Position numbers and translations under genes: made by a program. Positions 1-7,208 of a DNA stretch of 38,442 bases are shown here, piece after piece. The notes under the pieces are model-generated. The model saw only the letters and a list, made by a program, of their open reading frames with translations, searched no databases and was not told the DNA's origin. The stretch spans positions 1-38,442 of the forward strand of contig DASPUC010000036.1 of the NCBI GenBank assembly GCA_035623075.1. Reading direction: 5' to 3'. This DNA is from Nitrospiraceae bacterium (GTDB lineage Bacteria > Nitrospirota > Nitrospiria > Nitrospirales > Nitrospiraceae). Positions within the stretch are counted from its first letter, which is position 1. Each line of letters starts with the position of its first letter.

Positions 1-1
1 C

Positions 2-472
2 GCTGAACTCTTGCCGAGCCTCGACGCGGTTCGAGGTCGTGGGCCTGGAAGATGGTCTGCTCGGTGCCCTGCCCATTCCGATAAATCGCCCAGTCTCACT
101 TTGAGGGAAGGTGATCGAGGCTTGCTGGTCAAATGCTGGGCCGGCTGCACGCTCGATGCCATCACTGCCAAGCTGGGGATTCGGGTCATGGACCTCTTTT
201 ACGATGCTGGTCTCCCAGAGTCGGAGGATCGCCGACTGGCCCGTCAGCAACGGGAACAGGAACGCGCGGCCCAGACAGCCGCGTATGAGAAACGAGGCCG
301 ACAAATCGACCTCCGGCGAGACGCTGAGGCGGTCATTCGAGCTGCCCACGGCATCGATCTCAGCACATGGAGCGATGAGCAATTAGATGCCGCACTGAAC
401 CGGCTCGCGGATGCCTATGCGATCGTGCGGCCAACAGGAGAACCTGACGATGAGTGGGAAAGCGTTCGCTGA
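2..472 (+). CDS. CHC2 zinc-finger primase-like protein (5' end outside window)
   Basis: The reading frame is open to the left edge, so the gene is probably truncated by the window; a TTG at 11 is only a possible start. The N-terminal part has a CHC2-type zinc-binding pattern, CPAH followed about 24 residues later by CWAGC, as in the zinc domain of DnaG-like primases of phages and integrative elements. The C-terminal half is charged and probably helical (residues about 80-150) with no catalytic TOPRIM domain. The next gene starts inside its 3' end (overlap 450-472), so the two are probably translated together. This pairing with a DUF3987 protein is common in integrated elements. Role in element replication is inferred. 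Confidence 0.75.
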   Translation, partial: AELLPSLDAVRGRGPGRWSARCPAHSDKSPSLTLREGDRGLLVKCWAGCTLDAITAKLGIRVMDLFYDAGLPESEDRRLARQQREQERAAQTAAYEKRGRQIDLRRDAEAVIRAAHGIDLSTWSDEQLDAALNRLADAYAIVRPTGEPDDEWESVR

Positions 473-1847
473 AGCCCTGGAACAGTTTGATGAGACGGAA
501 AAGCGAGTACAAGAGCATTTCCTCAATGGCCTGGAGACGATGATTCCTCCCACGGAGGAACCAGTATCAATGGATGACAGGCGAGAACAAGAAAGCTGGC
601 CCGTGCTCGATCCGCTGGCAATCCGTGGGGTGCTTGGTGAGTTAGTTCGGGCCATTGAGCCGCACAGTGAAGCGGACCCGGCCGCACTCCTCATTCAGGC
701 GATGGCCGCCTATGGAAGTGTCCTGAACCGAGGGCCTCACTTTCGAGCTGAAGCGGACGTGCACCACATGAACCTGTTTGCCGCCTTGGTGGGTGAAACC
801 TCGAAGGGCCGCAAGGGCACCAGTTGGGGGCATATCCGAAGAGTCTTCTCGGTGATTGATGCTGAGTGGACGAGCACTCGCGTCCTCAATGGTCTGTCGT
901 CAGGTGAAGGCTTGATTTGGGCCGTTCGAGACGAAATCACCAAGGACGAGCCGATTCGGGAACGGGGAAGACCGACGGGGGAGTATCAGACGGTCATTGT
1001 GGATCGTGGCATTGGCGATAAGCGGCTCATGGTTCTCGAATCCGAGTTTGCCAGCACCCTGCGAGTGATGGGACGAGATGGCAACACACTCAGTGCGGTC
1101 ATTCGGCAAGCGTGGGATAGTGGCGATCTCCGAACGATGGCCAAAAATGCCCCTGCGTGTGCCACAGGGGCTCATATCTCTCTCGTGGTCCACATCACTA
1201 AAGATGAACTCTGCCGACTTATTGAAGCCAATGAAGCGAGCAATGGGTTCTGCAATCGCTTCCTGTGGCTCTGCGTCACGCGATCGAAGATTCTTCCCGA
1301 AGGCGGACACTTTGATGAATCGGCGATTGCTCCCCTTCTTCAACAGTTGCATCGGGCCGTACAGTTTGGACGAGCGGGAGGAGAACTTACACGCAGTGAG
1401 ACGGCGCGAGTCATGTGGCGGCAAGTCTATCCCGAACTCTCCGAAGGGAAACCCGGTCTCCTTGGCGCGGTCATTTCCAGAGCTGAGGCCCAGGTCATGC
1501 GCCTTGCCTGTCTGTATGCCCTGCAAGATATGTCGTATGTCGTACAGCCAGAGCATCTCACGGCAGCATTGGCGTTATGGGAATACTGCGAAGCGAGCGC
1601 CCGATATATCTTTGGTCAGCGACTGGGAGATCCGATCGCTGACGAACTACTGTCCGCCCTGCGTCGACACCCTCAGGGTATGACACGCACAGAGATCCGT
1701 GACTGGTTTGGACGCAACCGCAAGGCTTATGAGATCAACCGAGGGCTCGCTCTCTTGGCGAAGCAGGGATTCGCTCGGATGGAAGAGTCTCCCTCCGGCG
1801 GGCGACAAATTGAGCGCTGGTTTGCAGTCTCTAGGGCTACGACATAA
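450..1847 (+). CDS. DUF3987-family helicase-like protein
   Basis: This 465-residue protein resembles the DUF3987 group, putative P-loop proteins of phages and integrative elements found with primase zinc fingers. A Walker A-like segment GETSKGRKGTS lies at about residues 115-125, and an acidic LESEF segment further on may serve as Walker B. The C-terminal region (about residues 390-450) has a winged-helix look (TRTEIRDWFGRN). I chose ATG 450 over an upstream in-frame ATG at 411 because an AGGAG sequence lies at 436-440 with 9-base spacing. Its stop codon at 1845-1847 sits inside the left arm of a large inverted repeat. Function in element replication is inferred from the family and neighbour. 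Confidence 0.78.
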   Translation: MSGKAFAEALEQFDETEKRVQEHFLNGLETMIPPTEEPVSMDDRREQESWPVLDPLAIRGVLGELVRAIEPHSEADPAALLIQAMAAYGSVLNRGPHFRAEADVHHMNLFAALVGETSKGRKGTSWGHIRRVFSVIDAEWTSTRVLNGLSSGEGLIWAVRDEITKDEPIRERGRPTGEYQTVIVDRGIGDKRLMVLESEFASTLRVMGRDGNTLSAVIRQAWDSGDLRTMAKNAPACATGAHISLVVHITKDELCRLIEANEASNGFCNRFLWLCVTRSKILPEGGHFDESAIAPLLQQLHRAVQFGRAGGELTRSETARVMWRQVYPELSEGKPGLLGAVISRAEAQVMRLACLYALQDMSYVVQPEHLTAALALWEYCEASARYIFGQRLGDPIADELLSALRRHPQGMTRTEIRDWFGRNRKAYEINRGLALLAKQGFARMEESPSGGRQIERWFAVSRATT

Positions 1848-1911
1848 ACGACAAATACGACCAAAGCCAGCAGGTTGATGGAGATATGTCGTTAATGTCG
1901 TTTAAGTCGTA
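1838..1911. repeat. Inverted GTCGT repeat array (iteron-like palindrome)
   Basis: Two 24-base arms, 1838-1861 and 1888-1911, are imperfect reverse complements with about four mismatches and a 26-base spacer. Each arm holds three GTCGT units (ACGAC in the left arm) spaced exactly 9 bases apart, so six pentamers lie in mirror arrangement. The left arm covers the stop codon of the DUF3987 gene. There is no T-run after the right arm, so a simple intrinsic terminator is unlikely. Regular 9-base phasing suggests binding by a multimeric protein, or an origin-type iteron array; this is inference. Confidence 0.7.
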
Positions 1912-1925
1912 AGGGAAAGGACCAT

Positions 1926-2180
1926 GTGGGCAAGTATCTGAACCTCATCCGCCAAACCGAGGAACCTGACACTTCGATAGATCATGGAAGATCCTCAGAG
2001 ATCCTCCCTGGCTGCCAGATCATTTGGGACGGGGCTGACACTCTACAGCGGGGACCGGCAATAATCGATTTTCTCCATACCGACCCTGACGGGACCGCCT
2101 GGGCATTCTATACCTTACCGGATGGCAATGGGGGCACCGTCAATATGAAGTACGTGACGGTTGTCGAACAAGATGGCTGA
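1926..2180 (+). CDS. Small hypothetical protein of integrated element
   Basis: An 84-residue protein with no family I recognise. It starts at GTG 1926, preceded by the purine-rich GGGAAAGGA; an overlapping ATG at 1924 opens only a five-codon frame. The middle part looks like a small beta-rich fold (IIWDGADTL, AWAFYTLPDGNGG, MKYVTVVEQ). It directly follows the GTCGT palindrome and is probably cotranscribed with the DUF3987 gene. No signal peptide or membrane segment is visible. It could be an accessory protein of the element, but nothing in the sequence gives a function. Confidence 0.5.
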   Translation: MGKYLNLIRQTEEPDTSIDHGRSSEILPGCQIIWDGADTLQRGPAIIDFLHTDPDGTAWAFYTLPDGNGGTVNMKYVTVVEQDG

Positions 2181-2202
2181 GAAGGACTAACCCTAGCGAA
2201 CC

Positions 2203-2523
2203 ATGTTCTCCAATCCCTCGGCCGCTGGCCGGCGTAGTGCCGAACTGGGAGGCCGGGTCGGCAACCGAGCATGGGGTCTGAGGATGCTCGCCAAGCGAGG
2301 CGGATCTCCAAATATCGTCAAGGTTCACGCCGCCCGACGCTTTCACGCATATAGGCGGCGACTGTTGAAATTGAACCAAAACGACTGGATGCGGGTAAGT
2401 GAAGACGAGCTAGCTGAATTTCGACGGCTCGCCCGTCTGGCGTTTGGCTACACGTCTGTCAGCGATCAGGATTTCCCCGATGACAAGCAGATCGCCCGCG
2501 AAGGACGAAAGCGGGCGCGATGA
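2203..2523 (+). CDS. Small basic hypothetical protein
   Basis: A 106-residue, strongly basic protein rich in arginine and with a helix-prone second half (DELAEFRRLARLAFGY). It is not recognised. It begins 22 bases after the preceding small gene. No clear ribosome binding site precedes ATG 2203, and translation may begin at an internal ATG 2284 (MLAKRGGSPN). The basic composition would suit nucleic-acid binding, which is only a guess. It could also be a spurious frame, hence the modest confidence. Confidence 0.42.
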   Translation: MFSNPSAAGRRSAELGGRVGNRAWGLRMLAKRGGSPNIVKVHAARRFHAYRRRLLKLNQNDWMRVSEDELAEFRRLARLAFGYTSVSDQDFPDDKQIAREGRKRAR

Positions 2524-2601
2524 CCATAACGGAGAACGGTGGTATGCGGCCTCCTTTCGGCCCGCCCTAGCAGAGCAGCTGGACCCGTTGAAGGGATAAG
2601 G

Positions 2602-3018
2602 TCACATGCGTGGAGCAAATACGATGTCTTCCCCAAAAAGGTCGATACCAGCAGCAGGTGATAGGAGACTAATGGCTATTAGTTGAAGAAGAACTAGGTA
2701 GAGGAAGCCTGTAAAGGCTGTACATAAAATGATTCCTTTTATCCAAGACCTCGGCATGAAGAGGCGCCCCGCAGCGACAAGCAGATTGATATACGCCAAC
2801 AAAAAGAGCAACAGCCACAACAACCAGGCATAGAAGAATAGGAGGGACTTGGCCCAGAGATACCAGTAGAGAATAATAGGCCCCAGAACAAACAATCCTA
2901 GTACGACTGCTGAGGGAGTCCAGATGCTCGTGTAGGATCCACGGACAATTCTTTTGAGTCTGTCCTCCCCAGATCCCAGCTTGTGAGTCTGTTGGTCGTT
3001 CACTAGCCGGTTCTCCAC
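2602..3018 (-). CDS. Small membrane protein, three predicted helices
   Basis: A 138-residue protein starting at GTG. A charged N-terminus of about 30 residues is followed by three hydrophobic stretches, roughly residues 33-56, 60-85 and 95-120, rich in Leu, Phe, Trp and Tyr, which look like transmembrane helices. No domain family is recognised and no conserved polar residues suggest a transporter or enzyme. It is on the opposite strand to the element genes before it and may be cargo. The start codon is uncertain because no well-spaced Shine-Dalgarno sequence is visible. Confidence 0.5.
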   Translation of the reverse strand: MENRLVNDQQTHKLGSGEDRLKRIVRGSYTSIWTPSAVVLGLFVLGPIILYWYLWAKSLLFFYAWLLWLLLFLLAYINLLVAAGRLFMPRSWIKGIILCTAFTGFLYLVLLQLIAISLLSPAAGIDLFGEDIVFAPRM

Positions 3019-3375
3019 CCTCTACTGCATCCAAAAGACTTCCTGTCAGGAAGAACCTTACCATGTCAGTCGGACGGCAGCATGCGTAAGTTACAGTTGC
3101 CATACAGATATTTATTATGGAGGCTGTGCGCCTCCCTTTGTATCTCCCTCACAGAAGATGATTCATCAGCATTACACCCGTCCTGTCTCACACTGACATC
3201 CTTCCGCGAAGGTCAATCGATGTGATCTAGTGGTCCTGTGCGGTGAGTTGCTTGCTAATCATATGATTTGTCAATTATTCTCTTGTCGGTGTGACATTCT
3301 GTCACACATGTACTGAACCTGCTGAAGCGTGCGCAGTGAGCGGACATCATCGAAGTATGACGACAAGGTTCCTCA
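3019..3375. other. Intergenic region with palindromes
   Basis: This 357-base gap separates the divergent membrane protein and SGNH hydrolase genes, so it should hold both promoters. It contains a small hairpin (GGAGGC at 3119-3124, GCCTCC at 3130-3135) and a perfect 8+8 palindrome at 3289-3307. I see no RNA gene or convincing open frame. Confidence 0.4.
3289..3307. promoter_or_regulatory. Perfect palindrome, candidate operator
   Basis: The sequence GTGTGACATTCTGTCACAC is a perfect inverted repeat with 8-base arms and a 3-base centre, 68 bases before the SGNH hydrolase start. The half-site TGTGA resembles that of CRP/FNR-type regulators, but the gap between half-sites is 7 rather than the usual 6 bases. 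A dimeric repressor or activator site is inferred; the regulator is unknown. Confidence 0.4.
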
Positions 3376-4548
3376 ATGCGACCGCGAGAAGCAGCTCACC
3401 TAGGGCCATCCAAAAAGAAAAGAAATTTGCTACTTACGGATACTTTCGTGGCCCTCTCTAAGAACGTGACAAGATGGCTGGACCGTCATTCTCACGTGAT
3501 GTTGCTGCTGATCAGTGGCGTGCTCCTCGTGTTTCTTGCCGTTGGGGTCGAGATTAGCTTGCGAGCGCTTGGCTACAGCTACATTAAGAAGCCCGACCCG
3601 CTGGTGCTAGCAGACACTTTTCATGCCAATGAGCACGGGCTGTTCGTGGCCAACCCTGCGTCTGCAACATTTAAGGGTTCCGGTATTGAGATCAACAGCG
3701 ACGGGTTTCGTTCCCCTGAATTCGATGCCGCCCAGCCTGGCGGAAGGCAAGGAACATCGGTGGCAATTCTGGGCGACTCGTTCACCTGGGGTGCAACGGC
3801 CAATCCGATCTCTCGATCCTTTCCTGACATTCTCCGTACGAACGGCTATACGGTGCACAACTTCGGGATCCCGGCCACTGGGCCTCTTCATTATCGCAAG
3901 GTAGCTGAGGTCTACTTGCCGCGACTGAAGCCCAACGTGGTAGTCGTGGCGCTGTATCTCGGTAATGACATCTTGGCCACAGAGTGGGAACCACCTCCGG
4001 GTCAGCCGATCTATTATGTGTTGGAAAACGGGCAATGGATCACGCCGTTCGATGAGAACGGCAACTATACCGAGGATATTGAAGCCGCCTATGAGCGTTA
4101 TTTCAATCAATTCGGAAAGGTGCGCCGGTTTTTGCGAGAAACTGCAACAGGGACATTAGTTTTGAAAATGGCGCGAATTGTGATGGCAAGGATTTATACG
4201 CGACAAGCCGCATCTGACCCAACGATGTCCCAGGGATTCAAATCTGCCGATGGAGGTCCGTTAGTCCGGTACGCACACACCTATACTGAACTCGGCAAGA
4301 TTCGACGTCTCGCTGAGAAGCTCGGCGCCCAATACTATACCGTTGTGATTCCGGCGCTGGGTCAGGGGTGTCTCAATTCAAAGGATTTCAGTCTTGAAGC
4401 ACAGCGCGACGCCCTGAAAGAGTTCCAGCCGGTGTATGTAGAGCTATCAGACCATTACTATTATGGCGTTCCTGACTGCCACCTGAATAATGAAGGGCAT
4501 GCCGCCGTGGCCCAAGCCATGATGAAGCTGTTGGATCACGGGCTATAA
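3376..4548 (+). CDS. Membrane-anchored SGNH/GDSL-type hydrolase
   Basis: A 390-residue protein with one N-terminal transmembrane helix (about residues 41-62) and an outward-facing SGNH-like domain. The nucleophile motif ILGDSFTWG places the catalytic Ser at about 135. LGNDI (about 195-199) supplies the Asn block, and DCHLNNEGH near residues 367-375 supplies an Asp-x-His pair, the arrangement seen in AlgJ/AlgX-like acetyl-transfer proteins and related hydrolases. The likely role is ester hydrolysis or acyl transfer on an envelope or polysaccharide substrate; the substrate cannot be read from the sequence. No strong ribosome binding site precedes ATG 3376. It sits within the accessory element and may be cargo. 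Confidence 0.78.
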   Translation: MRPREAAHLGPSKKKRNLLLTDTFVALSKNVTRWLDRHSHVMLLLISGVLLVFLAVGVEISLRALGYSYIKKPDPLVLADTFHANEHGLFVANPASATFKGSGIEINSDGFRSPEFDAAQPGGRQGTSVAILGDSFTWGATANPISRSFPDILRTNGYTVHNFGIPATGPLHYRKVAEVYLPRLKPNVVVVALYLGNDILATEWEPPPGQPIYYVLENGQWITPFDENGNYTEDIEAAYERYFNQFGKVRRFLRETATGTLVLKMARIVMARIYTRQAASDPTMSQGFKSADGGPLVRYAHTYTELGKIRRLAEKLGAQYYTVVIPALGQGCLNSKDFSLEAQRDALKEFQPVYVELSDHYYYGVPDCHLNNEGHAAVAQAMMKLLDHGL

Positions 4549-4670
4549 GCACTATTTCCAGAGCCGAAACCGACGAGAGTTACGACAGCGCCCGGACTGA
4601 TGGCAAAGATAGCGATCGGTAGACGCCTGCTCATCATAAATAATACGGCAAAGACAAAGACGATCTCCCA

Positions 4671-4701
4671 TTACTTTCCCTTCGGCAGCAGACCTTTCTT
4701 C
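4671..4701 (-). pseudogene. Fragment similar to the 3' end of the RHH gene at 5573-5761
   Basis: Read on the minus strand, this stretch encodes KKGLLPKGK followed by a stop, matching the C-terminus of the RHH-like protein encoded at 5573-5761. An in-frame stop codon directly precedes it, so no gene survives here. It looks like a remnant of a second copy left by duplication or replacement. The surrounding 4549-4841 has no convincing gene; a direct repeat GGAACCGGACC occurs at 4717-4727 and 4738-4748. Confidence 0.4.
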
Positions 4702-4841
4702 TATGACTCGTGGCGAGGAACCGGACCGGTGAAGTCCGGAACCGGACCCTGCCAGGTGCCGTTCACAGTGGCATCAGGTTGATCCTTGCCCAAGCTTGAG
4801 GCGATCAACCGCGCGTTGATGGCCTCACATTTCAGGCGCGT

Positions 4842-5576
4842 TCACTCCGCAATCTTTGGTGTACTTCCCCCTGTAGTCTGTGGTTTCCCTGGCTGAGTTG
4901 TGGACGTGGCAGGCTTCGGGGCGGGACTGACCTCCCAGAGAATACAATCGGCTCGCGCTAAATAAATCGCGACTTTCATGTCATCAAGGTAACTCGTATC
5001 AGCGGTAAAAACTTTTTTCCCTTGTTGCCAGGCTGCCAAAAAATCCTTGTAGTGGGCTTTGAGCTTTTTCATGAGATCGTCCATTGCATTCAGCGTCTCG
5101 TCATGAAGCCCGATCGACTTTTGAGTTTCCAATCCCCAATAGGCAAGCCCCGTGGTGGCTCCGGTGCCTCCAATGGCTCCCATGACCGCAGCATTCGCCG
5201 CGGGAGCGGCGAGGGCCAGCAAGACCACGGAAGCGGCCGCGCCAATTGCACCAAGAAATAGAATACCATCCAACAAGTGGGCGCCCCCAGCGGCCACACT
5301 CAAATCGTCGAGGGTCTGTGTACAGACCTCTTGCATGGCATAGACCCTCCGTTTAATGTCAGGGGCCACATCGTCAGGAACCTCCCAATAGTTATATCGG
5401 AGTTCCCTTTGTGATTCGGGCCAGAATCCTCTTAGAAACAAGTCGCCAGTGGAATGAACAGGTTGGGGATAGTCTAGTGGTCCCTGAACCTCAACATAAC
5501 GGCTGCTGCACCCAACCTGTGCCAGCAACAGCGCCAGCGCGATTGACAGGAACTGAAATGCGCGCGTCGCCCTCAT
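4842..5576 (-). CDS. Lipoprotein with central hydrophobic region
   Basis: A 244-residue protein whose first 23 residues form a lipoprotein signal: a hydrophobic core (FLSIALALLLAQ) ending in VGC, with Cys23 as the predicted lipidated residue. A long Ala/Gly-rich hydrophobic stretch at about 100-146 may be membrane-associated. The rest contains a helical part and a Pro/Thr/Ser-rich tail (about 220-240). No family is recognised. Its ATG overlaps the stop of the upstream RHH gene by four bases (ATGA), so translational coupling is likely. Function unknown; an envelope-associated cargo gene is the most that can be said. Confidence 0.65.
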   Translation of the reverse strand: MRATRAFQFLSIALALLLAQVGCSSRYVEVQGPLDYPQPVHSTGDLFLRGFWPESQRELRYNYWEVPDDVAPDIKRRVYAMQEVCTQTLDDLSVAAGGAHLLDGILFLGAIGAAASVVLLALAAPAANAAVMGAIGGTGATTGLAYWGLETQKSIGLHDETLNAMDDLMKKLKAHYKDFLAAWQQGKKVFTADTSYLDDMKVAIYLARADCILWEVSPAPKPATSTTQPGKPQTTGGSTPKIAE

Positions 5577-5761
5577 CCCTTCCCTTTCGGTAGCAGCCCC
5601 TTCTTCTCCAGTTCCTGAATCTTCTCATTCACCAGTTCGAGAACGAGATCCTTGACGGTCCTCTGCTCTGCGGCAGCGGCCATTTTGAGACGGAATAGCG
5701 TCTCTCGGGGAATATCCCGAATGTTGAGATGGGTGGGCTTGTCTAGGCTCTTCGGTGCCAT
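5573..5761 (-). CDS. Ribbon-helix-helix-like small DNA-binding protein
   Basis: A 62-residue protein with an Arc/CopG-like pattern: a short strand HLNIRDIP, then two helices (RETLFRLKMAAAAEQ and VKDLVLELVNEKIQELEKKG). Proteins of this kind are small dimeric repressors or antitoxins. It is the first gene of a two-gene minus-strand unit with the lipoprotein, joined by an ATGA overlap, which is not the usual toxin partner. Autoregulation is plausible but not shown. A degraded 3' fragment of a second copy lies at about 4671-4701. No clear ribosome binding site precedes the start. Confidence 0.6.
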   Translation of the reverse strand: MAPKSLDKPTHLNIRDIPRETLFRLKMAAAAEQRTVKDLVLELVNEKIQELEKKGLLPKGKG

Positions 5762-5932
5762 AGGTCAGATGGGTGTCTCACCACGTCCAACGCACCAGTA
5801 GTACTCATCTAGTACTGACCGTTTATCACAAGACGCGACAAACTGGCAAATAGCACTTGCTATCACTTACTAGAGAATGTTACATTACCCGTTAGATAAC
5901 AAACTCCACTTGTTTAACAGGAAGGTGATGCC

Positions 5933-6073
5933 ATGAAAATGGAACGTGTGATGATCCAACTGCCGCCCTCTCTGAAAGCCAAGCTTGATACCTTACGCAC
6001 GCACGGCACGACCGCGAGCGGCTACATTCGGCATTTACTCGAACGGGAACTCACCCTTAAAAAAGGACGGTGA
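5933..6073 (+). CDS. CopG-like RHH protein (46 residues)
   Basis: A very short gene with an RHH pattern: strand VMIQLPPSLKAKLDTL, then a helix containing TASGYIRHLLEREL. An AGGAAGGTG sequence lies just upstream of ATG 5933 at good spacing. The next gene begins 3 bases after its stop, and the first recombinase follows two bases after that, so these form one operon. The position suggests a regulator or directionality factor for recombination; this is inferred from context and size. Confidence 0.68.
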   Translation: MKMERVMIQLPPSLKAKLDTLRTHGTTASGYIRHLLERELTLKKGR

Positions 6074-6076
6074 CGT

Positions 6077-6283
6077 ATGCAGCAACAGACCATCCGGGTC
6101 TCGTGGCAAATCTGTGTGGAGCACGAAGGGATCTGGGAACCACTGACGAGCTGTGCCACACAGGCAGATGCCCATGCGGAGTGGCGACGGGTGAGGGACT
6201 CCGTGCCCACCGCCTTTCTCGTCCAAGTGACGTACACGCCCGTGGAGGTGTCACGGCCGCTTCCCACGCTCGCAGCGGTGTAG
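6077..6283 (+). CDS. Small protein preceding tandem recombinases
   Basis: A 68-residue protein between the RHH gene and the first recombinase, with gaps of 3 bases before and 1 base after. AAGGACGG upstream serves as ribosome binding site. The pattern suggests strands (IRVSWQICVEH), a helix (ADAHAEWRRVRDS) and a strand (AFLVQVTYTP), loosely like the strand-helix arm-type DNA-binding domain of integrases. The following recombinase lacks such an arm domain, so this could be a separately encoded one. That is speculation; no family is recognised with certainty. Confidence 0.6.
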   Translation: MQQQTIRVSWQICVEHEGIWEPLTSCATQADAHAEWRRVRDSVPTAFLVQVTYTPVEVSRPLPTLAAV

Positions 6284-6284
6284 C

Positions 6285-7190
6285 ATGACCATTAAGGAAT
6301 TGCTCGTGCTCTATGAGCGGAACCATGTGGCCTTTCTCAAGGATCGCGTGGGCACGAGTCGGCGCATTCAGCGATACGTGGGACAACTGGCTCACCTTGA
6401 CCTGCACGCCGTGAAACGGATGCAGGTGATTGACTGGTTTCACGCCATTGCCCAACAGGATGGCAAACAGGGGGCGAATCTCGCTCTCCAGCAACTCCAC
6501 GCCATCTATGCCCGTGCCATTGATTGGGAACTCTTCGATGGCAAGAATCCCGCCGATCGCATCAAGAAGTTCCCCAAACGCTCACGGGAGCGGTTCGTCC
6601 AAGCCTCGGAGATGCCGTATCTGATGGCCGCGATTCAGGAAGAAATGCCACGGACCTCCACGTACTTCCTCTGTTTATTGTGGACGGGGGCGCGTCGAGA
6701 TGAAGCCCGGTTGATGAAGTGGACGGATCTTGATCTGGCGAAAGCCCTCTGGCACAAACCGACCACCAAGACGGGCGTGCCCCATACGATCCCACTTCCC
6801 TCACAACTCGTAACCAAACTCCAGCAGCTCCCACGGGTGAATGAATGGGTCTTTCCCTCTCACCCGAACGGGAAAAACAACTTCCAGGCCGGCCAATGGT
6901 CGGTGACCTCGGTGGAATCTGCGTGGCAGAGAATCCGGGCACGGGCCAGTTTGCCAGATGTGCGGATTCATGATCTCAGACGAACCTGTGCCTCGTGGCT
7001 CGCCATTAATGGGGAAAATCTGCCGGTTATTCAGCGGACGCTCAATCATTCGTCGCTCGTGAGTACGCAAGTGTATGCGCGGCTCTCCGTGGCCCCGGTG
7101 CGGCGAGCCTTGAACGATCAAGCGGAACAGATGCTCGGGTCTCTTCCAGCGGAACCCGTCAACGCGATACCGCAGGAGTGGCCGGGCTAA
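6285..7190 (+). CDS. Tyrosine recombinase/integrase (first of tandem pair)
   Basis: A 301-residue tyrosine recombinase. An N-terminal SAM-like core-binding domain (about 1-100) is followed by the catalytic domain. Visible catalytic residues are Arg137 (TGARRDE), Lys162 (TTKTGVP), His229 and Arg232 (HDLRR), His255 (LNHSS) and Tyr264 (TQVYARL). It appears complete but lacks an arm-type DNA-binding domain before the core-binding domain. It catalyses site-specific strand exchange, and with the following integrase and the tRNA-Gln end it very probably moves or once moved this element. It is tightly packed in an operon with two small genes upstream and a second integrase 18 bases downstream. Confidence 0.9.
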   Translation: MTIKELLVLYERNHVAFLKDRVGTSRRIQRYVGQLAHLDLHAVKRMQVIDWFHAIAQQDGKQGANLALQQLHAIYARAIDWELFDGKNPADRIKKFPKRSRERFVQASEMPYLMAAIQEEMPRTSTYFLCLLWTGARRDEARLMKWTDLDLAKALWHKPTTKTGVPHTIPLPSQLVTKLQQLPRVNEWVFPSHPNGKNNFQAGQWSVTSVESAWQRIRARASLPDVRIHDLRRTCASWLAINGENLPVIQRTLNHSSLVSTQVYARLSVAPVRRALNDQAEQMLGSLPAEPVNAIPQEWPG

Positions 7191-7208
7191 CCAGAAAGGA
7201 CCTGACCA

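Noticed and set aside
383-694. Minus-strand open frame opposite the DUF3987 gene
   Set aside because: Composition is Ser/Arg-rich and it lies wholly opposite a well-supported gene; a shadow frame.
900-1556. Long minus-strand open frame (218 codons)
   Set aside because: It is antisense to the DUF3987 gene and has no domain-like features or ribosome binding site.
4717-4748. GGAACCGGACC direct repeat as an insertion footprint
   Set aside because: Eleven bases repeated 21 bases apart with nothing inserted between them; too short to support a mobile element.
4600-4782. Possible 60-codon plus-strand gene
   Set aside because: No ribosome binding site and it overlaps the remnant of the RHH gene read on the other strand.
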